This document shows positions 24,990 through 32,823 of a DNA stretch of 34,852 bases, one piece after another. The notes under the pieces were generated by a model that searched no databases, had not been told where the DNA came from, and saw nothing but the letters and a program-made list of their open reading frames with translations. The translations under genes and the position numbers were made by a program. Within the stretch, counting starts at the first letter, position 1. Each line of letters starts with the position of its first letter. This stretch comes from Clostridiales bacterium (GTDB taxonomy: Bacteria > Bacillota > Peptococcia > DRI-13 > UBA5745), in contig WRIW01000018.1 of the NCBI GenBank assembly GCA_009782505.1, positions 1 to 34,852 on the forward strand, read 5' to 3'.

Positions 24990-26306
24990 ATGAAAAATAA
25001 ACAAATATGGGAAACCCGGCCCCTGGAGTTTTGGGATAAAGCCAAGGAGCTCCGCGCTCGTTGGCAGGAGTCCTCAAGCGACGCGAAAAGGGTTCTGGGC
25101 CAGGGCAGCACCTATGATATCGACTGGGCGGAATGCTTTCCCGCTATGAATATTGTGGAGGACAATCCCGGCGGCTCCATGATCCAGGCTAAGGATTCGC
25201 CCTACGCCAGGAAGTGTCGCCTCGCCAGTGAAATCCGGGGCTGGGGCAGGGAGATATGCGGCTATACAAACAACCTGTGGGGATCTATGTATCTGGGCTA
25301 CGAACAGGATGGTTTGCCTTTCCCGCCGCGGAAATTCGTCGTATTCATGCCTGCCGAATGCGACCAGCATACCAAGCGGGGGCAGCAGTGCAGGGATTTC
25401 GCTCCCGTGCCCGGCTGGATGTCGGACTGCACTATCTACCTGGGAGAGGACGATCCGGTCAGAGACGAATTATTCCGTGAGCATAAGGTTTACTGCAATT
25501 TCAAGCAGATCAACGACCTGGAGCGGATATTCGGGCAGAAGTTCGACGATGAGAAGCTGAGCAAGATGATGGACTACAGCGAGGAAGTCATCGAATACTC
25601 CCGGGACATCATCATGCTCATGGGTAGGACCATACCTTCGCCCCTCTCCGTCAAAGACTTGTATTCGGTATATACCATCGGCCATCTCACTAAAGTGGAT
25701 CCCGAGGATACGGTCAACTTCTGGAAGATGGTTCGGGACGAGGTGCAGTGGCGGGCGGATAACCAAATCGCCGCGGTAGGCAACGAGAGGTTTCGCTGGG
25801 TGGAGGCCCATCCCCCTTCCTGGCATTTCCTGAAGTACTACCGGTACATGGAGAAGTACGGCGCCGTATGCCTGGGGTCTCAGTATACCGCGCAAAACTG
25901 CGGGCTGCTGGAGTATAAGCCGGACGGGGGCATCGACCGCCGCGTCAGTATGAAGTACCCCAAGGATACGCCCATCGCGACCAGGGAGGACGCCCTCCGC
26001 ATGATGCTGGGGCCGGATCCCAGGGAGCCCCGGGCCTGGAAGTCAGACGAATATATCCGCCAGGACTCCATCGTGGAGTTCGCGGATATCATGCGAGCCG
26101 ACGGCGCTTTGCTGCCCCTGTGGCGCGGAGGCGTAGGCTGCACCCTCACCAGGAAGGAGCAGGCCATGCGTCTGCGTAAGGCAGGGCTCAGCGTGATCTA
26201 CTACGAAGGCAGCCAGCCGGGGGATCGTACGGACCTGGACGAGCAGCGCTTCCTGGATCAGCTGGATACCTGGATGGAAAGCTTTGGCTACGAGATGTTA
26301 GATTAG
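24990..26306 (+). CDS. BcrB/BzdO-type subunit of a benzoyl-CoA reductase-like complex
   Basis: The 438-residue protein matches the larger catalytic subunit (BcrB, BadE, BzdO) of class I benzoyl-CoA reductases. Characteristic segments are GWGREICGYTNNLWGSMYLG (about 84-103), MPAECDQHTKRGQQC (120-134) and WRGGVGCTLTRKEQ (378-391). Cys90, Cys124 and Cys384 are the likely cluster ligands among ten cysteines. GGGGAGGA precedes the ATG. In characterised systems this pair reduces the aromatic ring of benzoyl-CoA to cyclohexadienoyl-CoA, with two ATP used per two electrons. The substrate here is inferred only from family. It is followed by the second ATPase gene after 11 bp. Confidence 0.87.
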   Translation: MKNKQIWETRPLEFWDKAKELRARWQESSSDAKRVLGQGSTYDIDWAECFPAMNIVEDNPGGSMIQAKDSPYARKCRLASEIRGWGREICGYTNNLWGSMYLGYEQDGLPFPPRKFVVFMPAECDQHTKRGQQCRDFAPVPGWMSDCTIYLGEDDPVRDELFREHKVYCNFKQINDLERIFGQKFDDEKLSKMMDYSEEVIEYSRDIIMLMGRTIPSPLSVKDLYSVYTIGHLTKVDPEDTVNFWKMVRDEVQWRADNQIAAVGNERFRWVEAHPPSWHFLKYYRYMEKYGAVCLGSQYTAQNCGLLEYKPDGGIDRRVSMKYPKDTPIATREDALRMMLGPDPREPRAWKSDEYIRQDSIVEFADIMRADGALLPLWRGGVGCTLTRKEQAMRLRKAGLSVIYYEGSQPGDRTDLDEQRFLDQLDTWMESFGYEMLD

Positions 26307-26317
26307 GGGGCGGGAGT

Positions 26318-27196
26318 ATGGCAGCAGAGCGGAGCGCGGGCGCCGGCGGCGCGGGACTGGTCACAGCCGGGATCGACGCGGGGATCGCGTATACGAAAGT
26401 AGTCATCCTGAAGGACGGCGCGGTGGTGGGCAGAGGAATCGGCCCCACCGGCGGCGTGGACCGGAGGGAAAGGATAGAGGAAGCTTATCAGCGCGCGTTG
26501 GAAGACGCGGGGCTTGACGCCGGGGAAGTGAAAGGAGTCGTGGTCACAGGCAAGGGCAAACACGACGCGGGCTTCGCCGGGAAGCGGATATCGGAGTTGC
26601 TGGCGACGAAGAGAGCCGTGGAGCGCATGAGCCCCGGAGCCACATGTTTAGTATCCGCAGGCGCCGACGAGACCATCGTATCGGCTTCGGCTGGGGAGGG
26701 CGGAGCGGGGGAGTACGCCTTCAACCAAAAGTGCTCGGCAGGCTTGGGATTATTTCTCGAGTATATGGCAGATCGCCTGAGCATGGATATAGGGGAGCTG
26801 AGCAGCCTGGCGGACGGCGTGGCGGCCCCGGAAGCCTCGCAAGCCGCTGAGGGCGTGGCGATCCCGGAAGCCGCAAAGGCCGGAGAAGCCGCAGTGAACG
26901 AAGGCTGCGTCGTATTTGCTGAGCTGGACGCCCTGAGCCTGCTGAATCATGGCGTATCCCCCGCCGATGTGGGCCGGGCGGTAAACCGGGCGGCGGCGGC
27001 CCGGGTGAGCGCCGTCATCAACGATATCACTTATCCGTCGGCAGATCGCGTCGTACTTGTGGGCGGCCTGGCGAAAAACAATGCATTTGTGAGGGCCTTG
27101 GAGACACTGTCCGGCATAAAGCTTACCGTCCCGGACGACGCCGAGTACGCCGGAGCCCTGGGCGCGGCGCTGGCGGCAGCGGACAGCGCTCAGTGA
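26318..27196 (+). CDS. Second BcrA/BcrD-type ASKHA ATPase subunit
   Basis: The 292-residue protein is a second member of the BcrA/BcrD ATPase family, clearly different from the 22874 gene. It has the phosphate loop GIDAGIAYTKVVI (18-30), the cluster ligands Cys139 (NQKCSAGLG) and Cys197 (EGCVVFAELDAL), and a C-terminal VLVGGLAKNN block. Between the two cysteines lies an alanine-rich insertion (about 166-190) containing two imperfect copies of GVAxPEAxxAxE, longer than expected for the family. GGGGGCGGGAG precedes the ATG. It is the last of the four reductase genes; a 140-bp gap with its own promoter follows. Confidence 0.85.
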   Translation: MAAERSAGAGGAGLVTAGIDAGIAYTKVVILKDGAVVGRGIGPTGGVDRRERIEEAYQRALEDAGLDAGEVKGVVVTGKGKHDAGFAGKRISELLATKRAVERMSPGATCLVSAGADETIVSASAGEGGAGEYAFNQKCSAGLGLFLEYMADRLSMDIGELSSLADGVAAPEASQAAEGVAIPEAAKAGEAAVNEGCVVFAELDALSLLNHGVSPADVGRAVNRAAAARVSAVINDITYPSADRVVLVGGLAKNNAFVRALETLSGIKLTVPDDAEYAGALGAALAAADSAQ

Positions 27197-27258
27197 GCGC
27201 CATAGCCCCCGCCCTCGCCCGAGCTGACGCCGTAAGTAAGCGCCGGCGAAATCTATCA

Positions 27259-27287
27259 TTGATACAAGCGCGTATCTGCGCTATACT
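27259..27287 (+). promoter_or_regulatory. Promoter for the first CoA-transferase gene
   Basis: TTGATA (27259-27264) and TATACT (27282-27287) are separated by exactly 17 bp, close to the consensus for the housekeeping sigma factor. Transcription would start near 27294, giving a leader of about 43 nt before the ATG at 27337. Confidence 0.75.
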
Positions 27288-27336
27288 TTCAGTATTATCC
27301 TGTATTCACTTCATCACGATATAAGGAGGTCTCATC

Positions 27337-28890
27337 ATGAAAACCAAGGTAATGAAACTGGAGGAGGCCATAGGCCTGGTCAAGGACGGCGACGCAGTGG
27401 CGACCTCGATGGCGGGGAACATAGGCAACGCCGGCTATCTGATCAAGGGCCTGGAGACCCGCTTCCTGGAGACAGGCTCGCCGAAAGGGCTCACCAAGTA
27501 CTCCGGCTGCGGCCATCCCAGCGACGCGATGTTTGCCCATCCGGGCTTCATCAAGCGCTTTGTGGGGTCTCATCCCGGCCCTTGCCCCCCAATGCTGGCG
27601 ATGATCGATAATAATGAACTGGAAGCCTACGGCCTGCCTCAGGGCATCATCCAGCAGCTATACCGCTGCACGGCGGCGAAGCAGCCCGGCCTGCTGTCCA
27701 AGATCGGCATAGGCACCTACGTCGATCCCAGGCAAGTCGGCGGCAGGCTAAACGACGTATCCAAAGACAGCACAAACCAGATCATGGAGGTCGGGGGAGA
27801 GGAATGGATATTCTACAAGAGCTTCCCCGTAGACGTGGCATTGATCCGCGCGACCACAGCGGACGAAAGCGGCAATATAGCCATCGAAGAAGAAGCCCTC
27901 AAGCTGGAGATACTGGAGATCGCCCTGGCGGCGAAAGCTTCGGGGGGTAAAGTACTTGTCCAGGTGAAAAACGTCGTAGCCAACGGTTCGCTGAAGGCTA
28001 AAGACGTGGTGATCCCGGCGGAAGCCGTAGACGCGGTGGTGGTCGTGGAGGACATCCAGGCTTATCATATGCAGACGAACAGGACTTACTACAATCCCTT
28101 CCTCAGCGGACAGCTCAGGGCGCCCCAGGGCGCGGTGGCGCCGCCTCCCGAGGTATTGGACATGGCGGAGCTCATCGGGCGGAGGGCCGTGTACGAGCTG
28201 TATCCCGGCGCGGTGGTCAACGTAGGCCTGGGCGTAGGCGTGGGCGTCTGCTCGGTAGCGGCCACGGAGAACATGGTAGACCGCGTCACCTTTACCCTGG
28301 AGCTTGGCGCCTTTGGCGGCACGCCTACGCCGAAAAGCGATTTCGGCGCCACGGTTAATCCCACGTCCTTCATTGCTCATCCGTCCATGTTTGACTTCTA
28401 TCACGGCGGCGGCCTGGACATCGCCTTCCTGGGGTCCGCGGAAGTAGACCGGGAGGGTAATGTGAACGTAAGTAGATTCGGGGAGATCAAGGCCGGCCGC
28501 GCCCAGGGCGGCTTCATCGACATCAGCCAGTCCGCTAAGAAGGTGGTATTCTGCACCTATCTGAAAGCGGGAGGGCTCAAGGCGGAAGTCGCGGGGGGGA
28601 AGATCGAGATCGGCCAGGAAGGCAAAGAGATCAAGTTCGTGGAGAAAGTCAATGAGATCACTTTTAATGGTAAGCTGGCGGTGGAAAGAGGGCAGGAAGT
28701 CGTCTATATCACGGAGCGCTGCGTATTTAAACTGACGAAGGAAGGCGTCGTTCTCACGGAGATCGCCCCCGGCGTAGACCTGGAGAAGGACGTCCTTGCC
28801 CAGATGGCGTTTAAGCCGGTGGTCAGCAAGGATCTGAAGGTCATGGACGCCCGGATATATGTCCCCGGCAGAATGGGTTGTTTTGACTGA
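27337..28890 (+). CDS. Class I CoA-transferase, fused alpha/beta (YdiF-like), copy 1
   Basis: The 517-residue protein is an acetoacetyl-/propionyl-type class I CoA-transferase in which the alpha and beta halves are fused. It moves CoA between acyl groups through a glutamyl-CoA intermediate. Glu322 in LELGAFGG is the likely catalytic Glu. Other family blocks are IRATTADESGNIAIEEE, AELIGRRAVYELYPGAVVNVGLGVGVG and DIAFLGSAEVDREGNVNVSRFG. AAGGAGGTCTC precedes the ATG. It begins the downstream module, separated from the reductase genes by a promoter. It probably activates the pathway acid with CoA from acetyl-CoA or another acyl-CoA. A divergent second copy is at 30304. Confidence 0.88.
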   Translation: MKTKVMKLEEAIGLVKDGDAVATSMAGNIGNAGYLIKGLETRFLETGSPKGLTKYSGCGHPSDAMFAHPGFIKRFVGSHPGPCPPMLAMIDNNELEAYGLPQGIIQQLYRCTAAKQPGLLSKIGIGTYVDPRQVGGRLNDVSKDSTNQIMEVGGEEWIFYKSFPVDVALIRATTADESGNIAIEEEALKLEILEIALAAKASGGKVLVQVKNVVANGSLKAKDVVIPAEAVDAVVVVEDIQAYHMQTNRTYYNPFLSGQLRAPQGAVAPPPEVLDMAELIGRRAVYELYPGAVVNVGLGVGVGVCSVAATENMVDRVTFTLELGAFGGTPTPKSDFGATVNPTSFIAHPSMFDFYHGGGLDIAFLGSAEVDREGNVNVSRFGEIKAGRAQGGFIDISQSAKKVVFCTYLKAGGLKAEVAGGKIEIGQEGKEIKFVEKVNEITFNGKLAVERGQEVVYITERCVFKLTKEGVVLTEIAPGVDLEKDVLAQMAFKPVVSKDLKVMDARIYVPGRMGCFD

Positions 28891-28943
28891 CAAAGCGGGC
28901 GCCGCCGGAAGCGAAGAAGACAAGTAAAAGGAGGATTAGCAAT

Positions 28944-29138
28944 ATGAAACAACACTTCATCGTACAAGCGATCATGACGGTTCATCCGAAGGACTGCCTC
29001 GTCCCGGTGGGAGCGGTCTGCACCCGGGAAGAGCTGCACGGGGTACTGAAGACACAGAATGTCAAAGGCTACAAGATGAAAAGTATTGACGACGAGCCGG
29101 TGGCTGATTGGGAAAAAGCGGATTGGGTGATGATATAG
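28944..29138 (+). CDS. Small protein of unknown function (64 residues)
   Basis: A 64-residue frame with a strong, well-spaced AAAGGAGGATTAGCAAT before ATG sits between two pathway genes on the same strand, which supports a real gene. The protein has two cysteines (DCLVP, VCTREEL), an N-terminal strand-like HFIVQAIMTV, and an acidic C-terminal half with ADWEKADWVMI. No signal peptide, membrane helix or family was recognised. It may be an accessory protein for the CoA-transferase or reductase, or an unrelated small domain. Its 53-bp distance from the CoA-transferase suggests co-transcription. Confidence 0.6.
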   Translation: MKQHFIVQAIMTVHPKDCLVPVGAVCTREELHGVLKTQNVKGYKMKSIDDEPVADWEKADWVMI

Positions 29139-29212
29139 CCCGGGTGCGCGAAGTGGAGCAATGAGCTGCTGTCAATGGATGCAGGCGCAGCGGCGGGAGT
29201 AAGGAGGTCGAC

Positions 29213-30199
29213 ATGAAGGTTGCGATTTTAGGCGCGGGAGCTATGGGCTCTTTGGTAGGGGCGCATATCAAGAAAGGCGGCGGCGAGGTCTACTTCGTCG
29301 ACGTTTTCGAGGAACATATGAAAGCGGTGGCGGAGAAAGGCATATCCATGGACTTGGAGGACGGAGCGGGGCCTCAGCCGGAGACGGTCAAGGTAGACGG
29401 CGCCGTGGTCAATGGGGACAGCGTGGGCGTGTGCGACGCGGTGATCGTCTTGGTGAAATGCTACGATACGGAGACCGCCATCGAAGGAAACCGGGCGCTT
29501 TTCGGGAAAGACACCGTAGTGATCACCCTCCAGAATGGGGTGGGCGGCGCGGATCTCATCGCGAAGCATTTCGACGCGGATCATATAGGGCTCGGCGTGC
29601 TCAAATCATCCGCAAACATACTGGGGCCGGGCAGGATCATGGGCAGAACCCGTTTCCCCAATAGCCCGAAGGGGATATATTTCTCTCCCTCTAAGTGGGA
29701 AACACCCTACCGCCATGTATACGACGAACTGGAAAGGCTTCTCAACGCGGGGGGGATGCCGGCGGAATGCAACGAGCGTACCGAGGAATTCGTCTGGGAT
29801 AAGTTATGCACAAATGTGATGATCAACGGCGTCGCCGCCTTGCTCCAACTGGCAGGCGAGTATCTCGCGAACCATGAGGACGGGGTAAGGCTCATGAACG
29901 AGTTGGCCAGGGAAACCTGCGAGGTGGCTACGGCAAGGGGCATCAAGAATATGGAGGCGTCGAAGTACGTAAGGGAGCCGAAACCCGGCTACAACGCCCC
30001 CGAGGTGAAGACGCCCCACTATGTCTCCATGGTATCCGACGCCTACTATAAGCGGAGGACGGAGATCGATTTCATGAACGGGGCCGTGGTCAAGGAAGGG
30101 AAAAAGCACGGCATACCCACGCCGTACAACGAGACGGTCTGCCGGCTGGTCCGGATCATGCAGGATACTTACGATACGCGCTACGTGCCGCTTACCTGA
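29213..30199 (+). CDS. Ketopantoate reductase (ApbA/PanE) family oxidoreductase
   Basis: The 328-residue protein has the N-terminal Rossmann motif GAGAMG (7-12), the LVKCYDT and TLQNGVGG segments, and a C-terminal helical domain with the probable catalytic Lys197 in VWDKLCTNVMINGVAAL and IDFMNGAVVKEGKKHGIPTPYNE. These are standard for the ApbA/PanE fold, which reduces 2-oxo-acid groups with NADPH. No other pantothenate genes are nearby, so it is more likely a pathway-specific 2-hydroxy/2-oxoacid oxidoreductase than true PanE. AAGGAGGTC precedes the ATG. It sits between the two CoA-transferase genes, with a separate promoter after it. Confidence 0.85.
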   Translation: MKVAILGAGAMGSLVGAHIKKGGGEVYFVDVFEEHMKAVAEKGISMDLEDGAGPQPETVKVDGAVVNGDSVGVCDAVIVLVKCYDTETAIEGNRALFGKDTVVITLQNGVGGADLIAKHFDADHIGLGVLKSSANILGPGRIMGRTRFPNSPKGIYFSPSKWETPYRHVYDELERLLNAGGMPAECNERTEEFVWDKLCTNVMINGVAALLQLAGEYLANHEDGVRLMNELARETCEVATARGIKNMEASKYVREPKPGYNAPEVKTPHYVSMVSDAYYKRRTEIDFMNGAVVKEGKKHGIPTPYNETVCRLVRIMQDTYDTRYVPLT

Positions 30200-30223
30200 G
30201 GGCTTGCAACGTAGGCGCGGCGT

Positions 30224-30252
30224 TTTACAAGAATAAGGATTTATGTTATCAT
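30224..30252 (+). promoter_or_regulatory. Promoter for the second CoA-transferase/SDR/thiolase operon
   Basis: TTTACA (30224-30229) and TATCAT (30247-30252) are separated by 17 bp and TGT precedes the -10, giving an extended -10. Transcription would begin near 30259. The Shine-Dalgarno AAGGAGG (30283-30289) lies an unusual 14 bases before the ATG at 30304; an in-frame TAG at 30295 rules out a closer start. Confidence 0.7.
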
Positions 30253-30303
30253 TTTGCTATCGTATGGCAGCAGATCAATCACAAGGAGGCATAATAGAAT
30301 CAC

Positions 30304-31857
30304 ATGAAAAACAAAATCGTTACAGCGGCGGAAGCGGCCGCCAAAGTCCCGGACGGGGCATTCATCGGCATCAGCGGCGTAGGGCCTCACGGCGTAGCCC
30401 AGGAGGTCTACGAAGCTATCGCGGCCAGGTATGAGAGCGAAAAGCATCCCAAAGACATCTCCCTTATCCACTCCGGCGGCAACATGAGCTCCAAAGTATT
30501 TGCCGCAGACGGACTGATGGGGGCCTACTACAGCGGCCTGCCCAATCTGGACAGCGACCTCATGGCCAGCGACCGCTTCCCCGTATACGCCCTGAGCCAG
30601 GGCATCGCCTGCCAGCTCTACCGGGCCCAGGCCAACGATACCCCCTTCCTCACGAAAGCGGGGGTCAATACTTTCCTGGATCCCCGCATCGAAGCCGGGG
30701 CCATCAACGGGAAAGCGAAAGCGAAGCCCATCGTGGAAGTCGTGACACTGGGAGGCGAGGAGTACCTGCACTACCAGACGCCAAAGATCACCTGCGCCAT
30801 CATCCGGGCCACTACGGCGGATATGGAAGGCAACCTCATCAACGACGAGGAATACGTGAAGTTCGAGATGCTGTACCTGGCTATGGCGGCTCACAACAAC
30901 GGCGGCGTCGTCATCGCCCAGGTGAAGAATATCGTGAAAAACGGTTCCCTTAACGGCGGCGATATCAAAGTGCCGGGCATGCTGGTGGATTATGTCGTAC
31001 CCTGCACGGACTATGGCAAATACCACATGCCCCAGAATAATACGCCTTTCTCCGCGGCTCTGACGGGCTTCCGCAAGGCGGACGAGAGCCTCATCCCCTT
31101 CGAGAGCTACGCTCCGGACGGTGAGCGTCTGGCGGTGGTACGCCGGGCGGCGACGGAGCTGTGGCCGGGCTGCGTATGCAACATCGGCATCGGTATGCCC
31201 GTAGGGGTATCTTATGTAGTGTCTAAGGAAGGCATACAGGACATGTTTGTCCTGAGCAACGAGCTTGGGGCTGTGGGCGGCCACCTTGGGGGGGCGTTCT
31301 TCTTCCCGGGCTCCTTCAATGCCCGGGCTTACCTGAACCACCACGAGATGTTTGACTTCATCAACGGCCACGGGCTTGACATCACCTTCCTGGGCGCCGC
31401 CGAGGTAGGCGAGGACGGCTCGGTGAACGTGACCCGTATCGGGGGGAGGATACACGGCTCCGGCGGCTTCGTCAATATCGCGGCCAGCACGAAGAAGATC
31501 GTATTCATCAGCTCCATGACCATAGGCGGGAAGCACGCCATAGAAGACGGCACGCTGAAGATAACGACGCCTGGCAGAGGCGGCAAATTCCTAAAGCAGG
31601 TGGATCAGATCAGCTTCAACGGTAAGGATATAGCGAAACGTGGCCAGGAAGTCTGGTATGTGACGGAGCGGGCTGTATTCAAGTTCATCGACGGGAAGAT
31701 CACGCTGATGGAGTACGCTGACGGGCTCGACGTAGAGAAGGACATCCTGGCTTATATGGAATTCAAGCCGGAGATATCCCCCGACCTGAAGCCCATGCCG
31801 AAGTACTGCTTCGAGACGGGGCGCATCGGACTCAAGGAGCAGTGGCTCAGCAAATAA
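30304..31857 (+). CDS. Class I CoA-transferase, fused alpha/beta (YdiF-like), copy 2
   Basis: Also 517 residues and a paralogue of the 27337 gene, with parallel ALIRATTADxxGN-type, RRAATELWPGCVCNIGIGMPVG and DITFLGAAEVGEDGSVNVTRIG blocks. The likely catalytic Glu320 is in LSNELGAVGG. It has its own promoter and is followed by an SDR and a thiolase, so it may act on acetoacetate-like or product acids while copy 1 acts on the starting acid, or the two may differ in substrate only. The long spacer before the ATG could reduce or regulate translation. Confidence 0.88.
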   Translation: MKNKIVTAAEAAAKVPDGAFIGISGVGPHGVAQEVYEAIAARYESEKHPKDISLIHSGGNMSSKVFAADGLMGAYYSGLPNLDSDLMASDRFPVYALSQGIACQLYRAQANDTPFLTKAGVNTFLDPRIEAGAINGKAKAKPIVEVVTLGGEEYLHYQTPKITCAIIRATTADMEGNLINDEEYVKFEMLYLAMAAHNNGGVVIAQVKNIVKNGSLNGGDIKVPGMLVDYVVPCTDYGKYHMPQNNTPFSAALTGFRKADESLIPFESYAPDGERLAVVRRAATELWPGCVCNIGIGMPVGVSYVVSKEGIQDMFVLSNELGAVGGHLGGAFFFPGSFNARAYLNHHEMFDFINGHGLDITFLGAAEVGEDGSVNVTRIGGRIHGSGGFVNIAASTKKIVFISSMTIGGKHAIEDGTLKITTPGRGGKFLKQVDQISFNGKDIAKRGQEVWYVTERAVFKFIDGKITLMEYADGLDVEKDILAYMEFKPEISPDLKPMPKYCFETGRIGLKEQWLSK

Positions 31858-31862
31858 CCGGG

Positions 31863-31919
31863 CGCAGCCCCATCTTGTGGGCAGAGCCCCATCTTGTGGG
31901 CAGAACCCCATCTTGTGGG
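31863..31919. repeat. Three tandem 19-bp repeats
   Basis: CGCAGCCCCATCTTGTGGG, CAGAGCCCCATCTTGTGGG and CAGAACCCCATCTTGTGGG are consecutive at a 19-bp period, with a further partial copy (CGCAGCCCAC) after them. They fill the gap between the second CoA-transferase and the SDR gene. A diverged similar stretch (GCGCCCCGCGGGATCGTGGGCGC) occurs at about 34080-34102, before the ABC gene. Function unknown. Confidence 0.8.
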
Positions 31920-31952
31920 CGCAGCCCACTTAGAGAAAGGAATGAGTGATAT

Positions 31953-32789
31953 ATGGAACTAAAGAATGTTAAAGCTGTCGTCACCGGCGGCGGATCGGGT
32001 ATGGGCAGAGCGGCGGCGGAAGCCATCGCCGCGGCGGGCGGCAAGGTCTGCATCGTGGATTTCAACGAGGAGCGCTGCAAGGAAGTAGCGGCAGGCCTGG
32101 GGGACGCCGGGTACTATGAGCTGGCCGACGTGTCGGACTCGGCCCGGGCGGAAGCCATTGTGAAAGGCGCCGTGGAGAAGTTCGGTTATGTGAACGTCGT
32201 GATCAACTGCGCCGGCGTCGGTTCCGGCACCCGCATACTGCCCAGAGAAGGCGGCGTATTTCCCATCGATACATTTAAACGGGTCATCGAGATCAACCTG
32301 TATGGCACGTTTAACTTCACCTGCCAGGGCGCCCTGGCCATGAGCACGGCTCCGGAGAACGAAGACGGGGAGCGCGGCGTGATCATCAATACCACATCCC
32401 TGGCTATCGAGTCCGGCCAGATCGGCCAGGCGGCGTACAGCGCTTCCAAAGGCGCGGTCCACTCCATGACTCTGCCCATCGCCCGGGAGCTGGCGCGGGT
32501 AGGCATACGGATCAACACCATCACTCCGGGCCTGGTCGCGACGAATATGTCCGGCGTGGAAGGCCTGCTCAGGGCCGAGCGCGGCGAAGCGCCCCCTCCG
32601 GGCAGCGGCCCGCCTCCTCCCAGGAGGCCTATGGAAGAGAGCCCGGCAGCTAAGGACTTCATCTTCCCCCGCAGGCAGGGCACGACGGCGGAGTTCGCCT
32701 CGCTGGCTATGGAGATCATACGCAACGGCCATCTGAACGGTGGCGCTTACGCCCTGGACGGCGCTATCCGGTTCAGCCCGAAGTGGTGA
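31953..32789 (+). CDS. SDR, 3-hydroxyacyl-CoA dehydrogenase type (HSD10-like)
   Basis: The 278-residue SDR has TGGGSGMG (11-18), Asp36 (IVDFNEE) favouring NAD, Ser149, Tyr162 and Lys166 (YSASK). The segment GVIINTTSLAIESGQIGQAAYSASKGAV is typical of type II 3-hydroxyacyl-CoA dehydrogenases, which oxidise 3-hydroxyacyl-CoA in beta-oxidation. The substrate-lid region has a proline-rich insertion (about 212-228, PPPGSGPPPPRRP) unusual for the family. AGAAAGGAATGAGTG precedes the ATG. Followed after 22-34 bp by a thiolase, it would feed a 3-oxoacyl-CoA to it. Confidence 0.83.
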   Translation: MELKNVKAVVTGGGSGMGRAAAEAIAAAGGKVCIVDFNEERCKEVAAGLGDAGYYELADVSDSARAEAIVKGAVEKFGYVNVVINCAGVGSGTRILPREGGVFPIDTFKRVIEINLYGTFNFTCQGALAMSTAPENEDGERGVIINTTSLAIESGQIGQAAYSASKGAVHSMTLPIARELARVGIRINTITPGLVATNMSGVEGLLRAERGEAPPPGSGPPPPRRPMEESPAAKDFIFPRRQGTTAEFASLAMEIIRNGHLNGGAYALDGAIRFSPKW

Positions 32790-32823
32790 GCGGCTTATCT
32801 AAGAAAAGAGGATGATGAATTCT

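Noticed and set aside
22874-26306. 2-hydroxyacyl-CoA dehydratase with activator
   Set aside because: That system normally has one activator ATPase (homodimer) with two component subunits; here there are two distinct ATPases and a clear BcrB-type subunit. It cannot be fully excluded without phylogeny.
27748-28923. Long open frame (391 codons) antisense to the first CoA-transferase
   Set aside because: It mirrors a high-confidence CoA-transferase gene; such frames arise from GC-biased codon use. No ribosome binding site or family motif.
30241-31536. Long open frame (431 codons) antisense to the second CoA-transferase
   Set aside because: Same explanation; the coding strand carries intact catalytic motifs.
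31863-31919. CRISPR array
   Set aside because: The 19-bp units are contiguous, with no unique spacers between them and no cas genes.
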